Positions 45,481 to 55,576 of a DNA stretch of 64,000 bases are shown one piece after another. The notes below the pieces were generated by a model that worked only from the letters and a program-made list of their open reading frames with translations, had not been told where the DNA came from and ran no database searches. The position numbers were made by a program, and so were the translations under genes. The number at the start of each line of letters is the position of its first letter. Within the stretch, counting starts at the first letter, position 1. This DNA comes from Melitaea cinxia (lineage: Eukaryota > Arthropoda > Insecta > Lepidoptera > Nymphalidae). Where the stretch lies: contig NC_059405.1 of NCBI RefSeq assembly GCF_905220565.1, forward strand, positions 12,602,081-12,666,080, in the 5' to 3' direction.

Positions 45481-45738
45481 TTAAACGTCGAAGGTCTCTA
45501 GTACCGCTGCCATGCGGTCTAATTGTGTGCGGACTTCGGCTAAGTAAGCCTTCATCCGTTTGACCTCGTCTTTTATGGGAGTCGGTTTGACTACCGACTG
45601 TGTGGGGATAGCCTTTAAGTAGGATAAAGGCTTGTTCCAAGCGTTAGCCTTAGGGGCTACGCTTGCGGCCTGAGGGGCCTTATTGTGGGTCGGGGGGGCT
45701 TTCGAAACCACCTGCTGGGTTTTGATGCCTGACTGTTG
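45481..45738 (-). CDS. Jockey ORF1 C-terminal part, left side of the palindrome centre
   Basis: Encodes the C-terminal region of ORF1 (QQSGIKTQQVVSKA ... LETFDV) and runs backwards into the palindrome centre. It is the mirror of 45845-46102. Confidence 0.85.
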   Translation of the reverse strand, partial: QQSGIKTQQVVSKAPPTHNKAPQAASVAPKANAWNKPLSYLKAIPTQSVVKPTPIKDEVKRMKAYLAEVRTQLDRMAAVLETFDV

Positions 45739-45844
45739 CGCGGTGCCCGCGGGCAACCGCGGTAGAGCGACCTCTCAAAAGAGGAAGCCGACCCAGGAAA
45801 CCACCTCAGAGGTAACGCCTGCCCCACAGGAGGCTCCTAAGCCC
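45739..45844. other. Palindrome centre, 106 bp
   Basis: The arms pair as x + y = 91583 up to 45738/45845. The centre begins with a segment equal to the minus strand of ORF1 positions of about 25045-25071 (GCGCGGTGCCCGCGGGCAAC, itself nearly self-complementary) and then switches to the plus strand of ORF1 from TAGAGCGACCTCTC onward. The order suggests a fold-back by template switching at a GC-rich hairpin. Confidence 0.8.
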
Positions 45845-46102
45845 CAACAGTCAGGCATCAAAACCCAGCAGGTGGTTTCGAAAGCCCCCCCGACCCACAA
45901 TAAGGCCCCTCAGGCCGCAAGCGTAGCCCCTAAGGCTAACGCTTGGAACAAGCCTTTATCCTACTTAAAGGCTATCCCCACACAGTCGGTAGTCAAACCG
46001 ACTCCCATAAAAGACGAGGTCAAACGGATGAAGGCTTACTTAGCCGAAGTCCGCACACAATTAGACCGCATGGCAGCGGTACTAGAGACCTTCGACGTTT
46101 AA
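45845..46102 (+). CDS. Jockey ORF1 C-terminal part, right side of the centre
   Basis: In frame with the ORF1 at 23944: the shared sequence ends at 25219/45887, after which this copy continues PPTHNKAPQAAS to LETFDV and a TAA at 46102. It has no zinc knuckles on its own. The upstream sequence from 45772 is also ORF1. Seven bases separate the stop from the ORF2 start. Confidence 0.85.
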   Translation, partial: QQSGIKTQQVVSKAPPTHNKAPQAASVAPKANAWNKPLSYLKAIPTQSVVKPTPIKDEVKRMKAYLAEVRTQLDRMAAVLETFDV

Positions 46103-46109
46103 AATTAAT

Positions 46110-48995
46110 ATGACGGATAAAGCTAGGGTAAAACCACGTTCGCTCAGTGTCATTACTTTCAATGCAAACGGCCTTGGACCACAACTCGACTTAGTGTGTC
46201 AATTTTTGAGGGAACACCCGGTCGACGTCATGCTAGTGCAAGAGACTTTTCTCAAACCGGGTCATAGAGCACCTTATGTGCCTAACTATAATTTTGTTCG
46301 AAACGACAGAGTCACCGCACTCGGCGGCACTCTTATCTATTACAAAAAGTCGTTGCACTGCGTGCCGTTAGACCCTCCGCCGCTTAGCGAAATCGAAGCA
46401 TCATTGTGTCGACTCAGTATGACGGGCCACCAGGCCATCACCATCGCGTCAGTTTATTTATCTCCCTCTAAGAGATTGCTCGAGAGCGACATTAGGTCGC
46501 TACTCTCAACAGGTAGCGCGGTCCTTCTGGCCGGCGACCTAAATAGTAAACACCCCCGCTGGAACTCCCGCACGAGAAATAGCAGAGGAACAGAACTAGA
46601 CAGACTGACGTCACTCCCCACTCTAGACATAGATGTCCTAGCGCCCATGACACCCACTCGCTATCCAGTTAGGGGAACAAATGACTCACCAGACGTGCTC
46701 GACATAGCTATCGTCAAGGGCGTAACACTCCAGTTACGCTCTATCGAGACACTATCAGAGCTAGACTCAGACCATCGCCCCGTCCTAATCCAGCTAGGAC
46801 CAGATACGGATCTCCACCAACCCGTCAAAACAGTCATAGACTGGAAAAAGCTCGAATCAGAGCTTAGCTCCCTAGATTCAGGCCACCTTGAAGGCATACC
46901 CGACACAATCGATTCGGTAGACGTAGCTAAAGCGGCCGCGTCAAAATTAACTTCCTTTATTAAAAATAAGATCGATGACTGCTCTCGGGAGATGCCAATC
47001 CGCCCGGGCGAGCGTTGGCAGCTCCCAGAGGAGTTAAGAGACCTCATTAGGCGTAAAAACGCACAAACCAGAGCCCATGACTCTTACCCGACTGACGACA
47101 ATCGGAGGAAACTCCGTTCCTTACAGAGGGAGGTGAAAGCTCGCTTCGCCGACCTCAGGGATGACTACTACAGTAGACGTCTAGGAGAACTCACCCCGTC
47201 GCACACCGCTTACTGGTCGTGGGCGAAGAGACTCCGTGGCGTCACCGTAGCCTCTACACCTCCCCTCATTAGGCCGAATCTCCCACCAGCCCTCGACGAC
47301 CTGGACAAGGCCGAGTGCCTTGCGAGTAGTCTGGAGAGCCAATGCTCCCCAAGCACTGAGCCGTGCGATCCCATACACCTCTCGACGGTGGACGGGTTCG
47401 TCGAACGTAGGGCGGCTTCACCGCCATCCAACGAAACGCTTCCACCGACGACGGTGGAAGAAGTTGAATCGATCATTAAGGAACTCCACGCGAAAAAAGC
47501 CCCGGGTCCCGACCGAATCACCAACAAGACGCTCAAACGCCTTCCTCAGCAGCTTATCATGCTGCTCGTCATGATTTATAACGCCCTTCTGGCCGGTTGC
47601 TCTTTCCCCGATCAGTGGAAAGAGGCGACCGTGATAGGAATTCCCAAACCTGGAAAACCCAGGAACCTCCCTTCGAGCTATCGACCCATTAGTCTTCTCA
47701 ACACCCTCGGTAAGGTGTACGAGAAAATCATTCACACCCGCCTTAAGGCCGCCACGCAACAAATGCGTACTCCGCTCATTGACGAGCAATTCGGGTTTCG
47801 AGCCCATCACTCCTCAGTCCACCAGGTGCACCGCTTAACGGAGCACATCCTAAAAGGTTTCGCCACATCCCGTACTCACACTACGGGGGCTCTATTCTTC
47901 GATGTCGCTAAGGCATTCGACAAAGTCTGGCATAACGGCTTGATATACAAGCTCTATCAACTAGAGCTGCCAGATAATCTCGTGCGCATCATACGAGACT
48001 TCTTGTCAAATCGTACCTTCAGATATCGGGTTGACGGCACTCTGTCTTCGCCCCGTCCTATCCGCGCCGGAGTCCCTCAGGGCTCGGTGCTTTCACCGCT
48101 TCTGTATTCGTTGTACACGAATAACATCCCGATTCCCAAAAATAAAGCCACCAAGCTGGCCCTATTCGCCGATGACACGGCCATTTTCACGACCGGCACC
48201 TCCGTCGAGGCTATAACTTCTCGACTCCAATCCGCGGCCACCGCCCTCGGTGTGTGGTTTAGGAAATGGAGAATCGAAGTAAACCCCGAAAAGAGTGCAG
48301 CAGTGCACTTTGTTAAGCACACCAGACGCGTCTTCTGGACGAAAGGTCGACCCGGGACCATTACCCTGTTCGGCACTCCGATTCCTTGGCTAAAGGAAAC
48401 AAAGTACCTAGGCGTCATTCTCGACAGTAAACTTTCGTTCAAAGCCCACATCAACCGGGTCCAAAACAGGGCAGCGTTCGTACTAGGTCGATTGCACACG
48501 CTGCTATGCGGGAGGAGTAAAATGTCTCTTAGAAATAAGACGACATTATACAAGGCCTGCATACGACCTATTATGACCTACGCGTGCCCCGTCTTCGCTC
48601 ATGTGGCGCCAACCCTCATCCATAGGCTCCAAATCATTCAGAACAAGTTTCTGCGCACTGCCACGTACTCGCCGTGGTACGTGCGTAATGTCGACTTACA
48701 TCGCGACCTTAAGATCGATTCAATCGCGAAGCACCTCAAAATACTCGCTACAGCGTATTTTGAGAGAGCGCGCAGTCACCCAAATCCTCTTGTAGCAGAG
48801 GCTTGCAAATACGTAGGTAGAGGTAACTTACAGACCGTACAAAGGCGTCCCATGCACGTCTTAACCGACCCTGACGATAGGATCACGGCGCTTAACGCCA
48901 TATACACCACCACACACAGGACACACACACACCGCCCCCGCCGGCGAGGGCGAGGTCCCCGCGTTCTGACGGCTCGCACGCGCCTAGGCGCGTAG
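46110..48995 (+). CDS. Jockey ORF2: AP endonuclease and reverse transcriptase
   Basis: Makes the target nick and copies the element RNA into DNA. 961 residues, full length and uninterrupted. The endonuclease domain is at about 10-235: FNANGL, VQETF, GDLNSKH (142-148) and SDHRPV (about 219-224), all catalytic residues present. The RT region is at about 470-760: KKAPGPD, FFDVAKAFDKVW, GVPQGSVLSPLLY and the catalytic FADD at 686-689. A C-terminal basic tail ends RRRGRGPRVLTARTRLGA. Order and motifs match the Jockey clade. The start ATG is seven bases past the ORF1 stop, as expected for coupled translation. With intact ORFs, this element could be or could recently have been active. Confidence 0.93.
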   Translation: MTDKARVKPRSLSVITFNANGLGPQLDLVCQFLREHPVDVMLVQETFLKPGHRAPYVPNYNFVRNDRVTALGGTLIYYKKSLHCVPLDPPPLSEIEASLCRLSMTGHQAITIASVYLSPSKRLLESDIRSLLSTGSAVLLAGDLNSKHPRWNSRTRNSRGTELDRLTSLPTLDIDVLAPMTPTRYPVRGTNDSPDVLDIAIVKGVTLQLRSIETLSELDSDHRPVLIQLGPDTDLHQPVKTVIDWKKLESELSSLDSGHLEGIPDTIDSVDVAKAAASKLTSFIKNKIDDCSREMPIRPGERWQLPEELRDLIRRKNAQTRAHDSYPTDDNRRKLRSLQREVKARFADLRDDYYSRRLGELTPSHTAYWSWAKRLRGVTVASTPPLIRPNLPPALDDLDKAECLASSLESQCSPSTEPCDPIHLSTVDGFVERRAASPPSNETLPPTTVEEVESIIKELHAKKAPGPDRITNKTLKRLPQQLIMLLVMIYNALLAGCSFPDQWKEATVIGIPKPGKPRNLPSSYRPISLLNTLGKVYEKIIHTRLKAATQQMRTPLIDEQFGFRAHHSSVHQVHRLTEHILKGFATSRTHTTGALFFDVAKAFDKVWHNGLIYKLYQLELPDNLVRIIRDFLSNRTFRYRVDGTLSSPRPIRAGVPQGSVLSPLLYSLYTNNIPIPKNKATKLALFADDTAIFTTGTSVEAITSRLQSAATALGVWFRKWRIEVNPEKSAAVHFVKHTRRVFWTKGRPGTITLFGTPIPWLKETKYLGVILDSKLSFKAHINRVQNRAAFVLGRLHTLLCGRSKMSLRNKTTLYKACIRPIMTYACPVFAHVAPTLIHRLQIIQNKFLRTATYSPWYVRNVDLHRDLKIDSIAKHLKILATAYFERARSHPNPLVAEACKYVGRGNLQTVQRRPMHVLTDPDDRITALNAIYTTTHRTHTHRPRRRGRGPRVLTARTRLGA

Positions 48996-49246
48996 CTGAC
49001 CGTCCGTAAGCCGTCTCAGCGCTCCGCATAGCGCCTCCTCCACTCCGACGACGCTCTAAGCCGAGGTGCGATCTCGCTAGGAGACACCCTTAGGGCGGGC
49101 GTCTTTCCCCTCCGAGCCCTCCCAGAGGGCTCCCATTCTTCCTTCGCGGCCGGCTTGCCTAAGTGCCCGGCCCCTCTCACCGGTGACGCTGTAAAGGCCG
49201 CTAGGGCCAACAGCACTCTTCAATTCGAAAAAAAAAAAAAAAAAAA
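48996..49246 (+). mobile_element. Jockey 3' UTR and poly(A)
   Basis: About 230 bp of GC-rich 3' UTR followed by 19 A residues (49228-49246). The next 11 bases repeat those before the 5' end at 23252-23262. Confidence 0.85.
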
Positions 49247-49490
49247 GCGAGCGAGTTCAGTTCAGTTTGAGTGATCTTCGAGGCGACTTCAAGATTGAAA
49301 ACTAGTGATCAAGAGTGGTACTAGCGAAACCTACGACATTGGCTACGACATAGGACATTGTTAGTGCTTAGTGTTTGAACCTAGTGCTTTGTGTTGGACC
49401 TAGTGCTTGTGAATAAACTCTTGAAAAGAGTCAGCAGGTCTTTCTCTTTGTATAGATATACATATATTACATGTATATTTTAATAAACAT
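49247..49490 (+). mobile_element. Right half of the older LTR (R/U5-like)
   Basis: Starts with the target duplication GCGAGCGAGTT, has repeated 'cctagtgcttt/cctagtgcttg' words at about 49380-49410, then GAATAAACTCTTGAAAAGAG, a polyadenylation signal in LTR-like context. Joined to 22837-23262 it would give U3-TATA-R-U5. The 3' boundary is uncertain. Confidence 0.5.
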
Positions 49491-49512
49491 TTCTTGTTAA
49501 GATAAATTATGT

Positions 49513-50013
49513 GAAAAATAAACAATAGTAGTTTATGCAACTGTCATATAATGAAGGGTATTAAAACACGAGTGTGAGTTTATGAAACGAGCGCAGCGAG
49601 TTTCATAATAGTAACGAGTGTTTTAATACCCGTGTTATATGCAGTTGCATACACTACTTTATTTTCACTAATGCAATTAATCAAACAACAAGAGTAAAAG
49701 CTGACAATAGTTTATTTATAATAATTGTTCAAATTTTGGATGGTACAATTCTGAAAGTTAATGTTAATTTTCATATAATTTTCTAGATTTTTCTGGCAAA
49801 AGATTGTGAGTTAATTTTGTTGCCAATTCTAGAATATCCGGAGGCGTACAAATATCATCGTCGCTATCCATTTTTAACTTTTAATTTATTAAATTAAATT
49901 CACGCGTACGTGTATTGTCAGTGATTTTGCCGCCATTAAAATCTAACCAATGAGAGCGCAGCTGCGCGCATGCGTGCGATGTTATAATGAGATTTTACGA
50001 TATCGATGTGGAT
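49513..50013 (-). mobile_element. Recombinase-like remnant, right-arm copy
   Basis: Mirror of 34060-34560; the palindrome is at 49527-49658 and the 35-codon ORF at 49871-49764 on the minus strand. Confidence 0.5.
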
Positions 50014-50282
50014 ATTATACCATCATGTGAAATTGCTTAAATTGATTGTTTTGTTGTCTGCGGTATAACAGTAGTAATTATAAGTCAAGTATTGGAAACA
50101 TAAGTAGAATGTTACAACATTAGTGTAGATAAACTTTTTTATTATAGTTACAATAAATATTAATTAACTAGCAATATGTACCTGTGCGAATAATTCGCAC
50201 TTAAAGCTTTAAGCAATTATCTATAAAATAATATATAATTTATTTGGAGTAATTGTCAAGTTTTTTTCTAATAAGGGAGGCA

Positions 50283-50843
50283 AACATCTTAACCTCATAT
50301 CACTACATAGTATAAAACAAAGTCGCTTTTTCTGTCCCTATTTCCCTATGTATGCTTAAATCTTTAAAACTACCCAACGGATTTTGATGCGGTTTGTTTA
50401 ATAGATAGAGTAATTAAAGAGGAAGGTTTATATGTGAGGCAAACATCTTAACCTCATATCACTACATAGTATAAAACAAAGTCGCTTTTTCTGTCCCTAT
50501 TTCCCTATGTCCCTATGTATGCTTAAATCTTTAAAACTACCCAACGGATTTTGATGCGGTTTTTTTTTAATAGATAGAGTAATTAAAGAGGAAGGTTTAT
50601 ATGTATAATAACATTCATTAAATAGTGGAGAAATACTGCTATTTTTGAGGTATCTAATGTGTGTCGTAAATAATTACATTTTTTCCGCTTACATTGCAAA
50701 CGCAGCCTGAACCCTACGAGATTTATCAAAATAATGTACTAAGTATTGTACACGTTGAAAATTAAGTGAAATGAATGACATAGGCTATAAGTATATTTTA
50801 TACCCGTGCGAAGCCGGAGCGGGTCGCTAGTATAATAATATAA
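50283..50843. repeat. RTE/SINE-like repeat, right-arm copy
   Basis: Mirror of 33230-33790, with the same internal duplication of its 3' part. Confidence 0.7.
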
Positions 50844-50870
50844 TAATATAGGTATATATATATATATATA

Positions 50871-51256
50871 TGTAAATGAAGCTGTTGCACTCTTCATTTA
50901 ATTTAAATTACCCGCGCATTATCTTAGGAATTTTTCAAAATTTATCTATAATGGCAACACATTGCACTAAATTAATTCTAGAACCTACAATAAAAATTCT
51001 CTGGCTTAAAACGTTTAAAGTTAAATTTTGTTAAAATTAAATAAAAGAAATTGTGAAAGAAACAGTATCCGAAGCAATAGCTTTTAATGTTGTTTCTCTT
51101 TACAGGTAATTTATTATAATTTATAAATAAGAATGTAGAATTAAGTTGTTTAAAAAAATAATTTGTTATGTTCTATAAAAAATAAAATTCTCTTTACAGA
51201 GCAACAATTATTAGTTTTTTTGCTTCAAGAATCAACATATAAAATAACATATTACA
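50871..51256 (+). repeat. Ty3 5' LTR
   Basis: 386 bp, TG...CA. It contains AATAAA words and two 'tttacag' sites near the 3' end. Partner LTR is at 55577-55962. Confidence 0.9.
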
Positions 51257-51277
51257 AAACAACATTAATTGTAGCTG

Positions 51278-52423
51278 TTGTCAACAATGGAAAGGTTGAA
51301 ATTTGAATTCGTTGTAAAATCGAATGAAGACCCGAAAACAAATGTAATCTGCTTAACCTCTATTATGGACGCAGATAAAAATATATTCTTATTTCCGGAA
51401 CAATTACAGCCTGTAAAACAACATAACGAGTTAATGAAAACTCAAACCTTTCAAAAAGTTAAAGCTACGCTACAAAAAAGACATGAAAAAAGACAAGTAT
51501 GGATTTCATTAACACCAGAATTACGGGATACTTATATGGATGAAGACGGAAATATGCAGTTCAAGGGATATTTACTAGAGGAGATTACAACAAAAACACA
51601 ACCGGTTTTTACGAATGACACGTCAACAGAAACTCTTACAAAAATCCTGGAAAATTTCGCTGAATTGAAAAAGGAATCTAAACAGTCTAGTTTGAAAAAC
51701 TTATCTGAGAAGTTCGTAATAGAAAAATTCACAAAAAAAACATCAAGTGTAACGCAGTGGATGAATATTTTTGAAGCTGAATGTATTCGTATAGGTATAA
51801 ATGAAGATATTCAAAAGATACAAGTGTTTCGGTTATTTTTGGAGGATTCTTGTCAAGATTGGTATAACTCTATGCTTATAAAATACACAATAAACTCAGA
51901 ATGGGGTATTTGGAAAAAAAAATTTTGTGAAACGTATGTGAACAAAGGCTGGTCACCAATAAGGTATGCTATTTTATTTAAATATAGACAGGGTTCATTA
52001 TTAGAATATGCTCTAAAGAAAGAGAGGCTTTTATTAGAGATAAACAAATTAATTGATATACCTACTTTGATTGATTTAATTGTAACCGGGCTACCTAACT
52101 TTATAGCAGATGAAATTGATAGAAATAAATTGAAAGATGCTGAGGATTTATTTAGTAGTATTCGGGGCTTAGAACATTTAATTAATAAAAGGATTGTGGA
52201 TAAACAAGTAATAGTTTCGGAAAGTAAAATAAAAGAAAAAAGTTTAAAAGACCGACCATGCAGAATCTGTGAAAAAGAAAAGAAAGGAACTCGGTATCAT
52301 TCAGAGTCTATATGTTGGTTCAAAAATAAAAATATAGATCACTCCAAAAAAGAGCCAATTAGAAGTGTTAATAATTCTGAATTAGAAATGAGTTTAAATG
52401 AAATAGATCCAAAAAACTTTTAA
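51278..52423 (+). CDS. Ty3 Gag
   Basis: Structural capsid/nucleocapsid protein, 381 residues, starting 21 bases past the LTR. The middle (about 150-300) is the retrotransposon gag domain with WMNIFEAECIRIGI and CQDWYNSML. Near the end is an unusual zinc-knuckle-like CRIC...H....C arrangement (C-x2-C-x9-H-x4-C, about residues 328-347), longer than the standard CCHC knuckle. The last codons before the TAA are CCA AAA AAC TTT, holding the slippery heptamer. Confidence 0.9.
   Translation: MSTMERLKFEFVVKSNEDPKTNVICLTSIMDADKNIFLFPEQLQPVKQHNELMKTQTFQKVKATLQKRHEKRQVWISLTPELRDTYMDEDGNMQFKGYLLEEITTKTQPVFTNDTSTETLTKILENFAELKKESKQSSLKNLSEKFVIEKFTKKTSSVTQWMNIFEAECIRIGINEDIQKIQVFRLFLEDSCQDWYNSMLIKYTINSEWGIWKKKFCETYVNKGWSPIRYAILFKYRQGSLLEYALKKERLLLEINKLIDIPTLIDLIVTGLPNFIADEIDRNKLKDAEDLFSSIRGLEHLINKRIVDKQVIVSESKIKEKSLKDRPCRICEKEKKGTRYHSESICWFKNKNIDHSKKEPIRSVNNSELEMSLNEIDPKNF
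52411..52417 (+). promoter_or_regulatory. -1 ribosomal frameshift site, A AAA AAC
   Basis: Gag is read as ccA AAA AAC ttt taa. A -1 slip continues as CTT TTA ATT CCA into an open frame that reaches the protease motif DSGS about 80 bases later and runs into pol. The heptamer is a canonical X XXY YYZ site and lies one codon before the Gag stop. A downstream RNA structure was not evaluated. Confidence 0.8.
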
Positions 52424-55400
52424 TTCCACCATTAATTAAAACTAAAATAATAATAAATGATTCTATAGAAACGTTCGGAGTTTATGATTCAGGATCAAAT
52501 GTAAGTTTAATTAATTCAAGATTATTATCCTTAAAAAACAACCCAAACAATAAAAACAATAATCGAGCAAATTTAAAAACAATTAATGGTGTAAAAAAGT
52601 CTATAGGAATAGTAACGTTAAAGATTAAGATTTTTCAAATAGAAAAAAATATGAATGTTTTTGTCATAGATGAACAGAATTTTGAATATGATTTTTTAAT
52701 TGGATTGGATTGCATAAAATCTTTTCATCTGATTCAAAATGAAAACTTAGAAATCACACAAAAAGTAAACAAAGAAATGAAACAAAATATTGAAAATATT
52801 CCTGGCTTTACAGGTGACAAAGTTGAAAACAAAAAATATTTCATTGATGAAAATAACGTTAAGGAAGTAACAGTGAAAGATAATTTCTATATGAATAATA
52901 GGTGTAAGGTTAACTTTAATGAGCACATAGAAGTAAAAAATTTCAAAATTTCAGTAAATCATTTAGACGCTCAACAACAATCTAAAATAGATGAATTAAT
53001 TAGCAAATATAAGTCAATATTTGCAAAAGATAAATATGATGTAGGCTCAGTGAAAGGCTATGAGGCACATATAGATTTATTAGTAGATACGTATTGTAGC
53101 AAAAGACCATATAGATGCACTTTTGAGGACAGAAAGGAAATAGAACATCAAGTTTCAAAATTATTACAAAATAAATTGATTGAGGAGTCTTATAGTCCTT
53201 TTGCAGCTCCTGTAACATTAGCCTTTAAAAAAGAAGAAGGAAGAAAATCTCGACTATGCATAGATTTTCGGGATTTGAATAAAATAGTGGTTCCGCAGTC
53301 GCAACCATTTCCACTTATAGAGGATTTAATGGTAAAAACAAGAAATTGCAGATTTTTCTCAACATTGGACATTAATTCCGCTTTCTGGTCTATACCTTTA
53401 AAATTGGAAGATAGGAAGAAAACAGCATTTGTTACTCAAGAAAATCATTTTCAGTGGACTTGTCTACCATTTGGTTTAAAAACTTCACCGGCGATTTTTC
53501 AAAGAATCTTAACTAGCATTATTAGAAAACACAAATTATCAAATTTTACTGTAAATTTCATAGATGACATTCTAGTATTTTCCCAGACATTCACTGAACA
53601 CATTAAACACTTATCATTGCTGTTGGAAGCAATTTCAAAGGAGGGCTTTAGATTGAAATTCTCTAAATGTAATTTTGCACAGGACTCTGTGAAATACTTG
53701 GGCCACATAATAAAAAATAACACAGTAACTCCACTAAAAGATAATTTAATAGCCATAAAAGATTTTCCTGTTCCTCAAACGAAGAAAAATATAAGACAGT
53801 TTTTAGGTAAAATAAATTTCTATGGAAAATATATACCAAATATATCAATCATATTAGATCCTCTACACAATTTGTTAAGAAAAGACCAAAAATTTACCTG
53901 GACAGAAAAATGCCAATTATCCTTTGATACAATAAAGAGACTGCTTTGTTTAAAACCTATCTTAGAAATCTTTGATCCTGATCTACCTATACATATTTAT
54001 ACAGATGCCAGTATACAGGGTATAGGAGCTATTTTGAAACAACCACAAAAAAACGGAGAAGAAAAACCATGTGCGTATTTTTCGAGGAAATTAAATGACA
54101 GCCAAAAACGGAAAAAAGCTATTTATTTAGAATGTCTAGCAATAAAGGAAGCAGTAAAATATTGGCAGCATTGGCTTATAGGAAAAAAATTTAAAGTGTT
54201 TTCAGACCATAAACCTCTAGAAAAACTAAATATTAAGGCAAGAACAGATGAAGAATTAGGAGACCTCACATATTACTTATCACAATTTAATTTTGAAGTG
54301 ATATATTCACCTGGAAAGGACAATTTAGAAGCAGACAGTTTGAGTAGGAACCCAGTATTAGAATCACATGTAAACCAGGATGAAGCTTTAAAAATTGTAA
54401 ACTTTATTAAACTAGAAGACATTCAAAACGATCAAGAGAAAAATGAAGACATAAAACTGTATAAAAATAAACTAATATTAAAAGATAAAATATACTTCAA
54501 AAGGATAGGAAAAAAAGAAAAAATTTTACTTACTGAGCAATTTAGTAAAGAAATAATAAAAAAAATACATAATACATACTGCCATATAGGAGTGAAACAA
54601 ACAGAAAATAAAATCAAACCATTCTATACAGCAAAGAATTTAATAAATAACATTAAAAAAATTTGTGATAATTGTGAAATATGCATTAAAAATAAATCTA
54701 GAACTAAATTTAATTATGGATTGATGTCTCATCTGGGTCCTGCTACTTATCCTTTTGAAATTGTCTCTATAGATACCATTGGTGGATTTGGTGGCTCCCG
54801 CTCTACAAAAACATATTTACACCTTTTGGTAGACCATTTCACCAGATATGCCTACATATTGACTTCAAAAACCCAAAACGCAGATGATTTTATAAAGCTC
54901 ATAAAAAAAGTCATTCCAGAAAATAAAATTGGAATGATTCTATCTGACCAATACCCAGGTATTAACTCGAAAGAATTTAGAAGTTTTTTGAAAAAAGAGA
55001 ACATACCTATCATTTTCACTGCAGTAAATGCACCTTTTTCAAACGGTTTAAATGAACGGTTAAACCAGACTCTAGTAAACAAGATTAGATGTACAATTAA
55101 TGAAAAAAATGGTAAAATAGCCTGGACAACTATCGCTCATAAATGTACCCAGAGATATAATGAAACTGAACACACTGTGACGGGATTTTCCCCAAAATAT
55201 TTAATGGAAGGAAAAGTTATTAATATCTTACCAGATGAGTTTAAAGAATATAAAACACAAAAGGACTTTTTACAAGATAGGAAAATAGCTTTAGAAAGAA
55301 CCATAAATTCACACAATTATAATAAGCAACAATTTGATAAAAACAGGAAAAATTACCAACTAAAAGTAGGAGACTTTGTATATGTGGAAAATGGTAACCG

Positions 55401-55560
55401 ACTAAACAGAAAAAAACTAGACGAACTAAAAATTGGACCTTATAAAATTTTAGAAAAATTATCAAACTCAATTTATAAAATTAATACAGGATACAAAAAG
55501 TTAGAATCAAACTTGTTTCACATTACAAAACTCATACCAGTACCCGAAGAATTAATTTAA
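52418..55560 (+). CDS. Ty3 Pol: protease, reverse transcriptase, RNase H, integrase
   Basis: Read after the -1 slip; the first ATG (52651) lies inside the protease region and need not be the start. Protease: VYDSGSNVSLI just before the ATG and FLIGLD after it. RT: LCIDFRDLNK, TLDINSAFWSIPL, and catalytic FIDD at 303-306 (counted from the ATG). RNase H: YTDAS near 450. Integrase: HHCC zinc domain at about 640-690 (CDNCEIC), then the DDE core with SIDTIGG, ILSDQYPG and NGLNERLNQ. A GPY-type module (KIGPYKILEKL) closes the protein; no chromodomain is seen. The order RT-RH-IN defines Ty3/gypsy. All catalytic residues are intact. Confidence 0.92.
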
Positions 55561-55576
55561 CCTGAAGGGGGGGAGA

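Larger units (their letters stand above)
25220..45887. other. 20.7-kb block inserted in the Jockey copy; mainly an inverted duplicate
   Basis: Left arm positions p pair with right arm positions 84073-p on the opposite strand. This relation holds exactly at Jockey ORF2, Ty3 gag and pol, the SON-like exon and the mariner start codon, so the arms have no net indel for over 10 kb. An internal 7.3-kb segment (38188-45488) repeats 30673-37978 across a 200-N gap. Removing 25220-45887 restores one intact Jockey with a perfect target duplication. The first 230 bp (25220-25448) match nothing else in the window. Confidence 0.8.
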
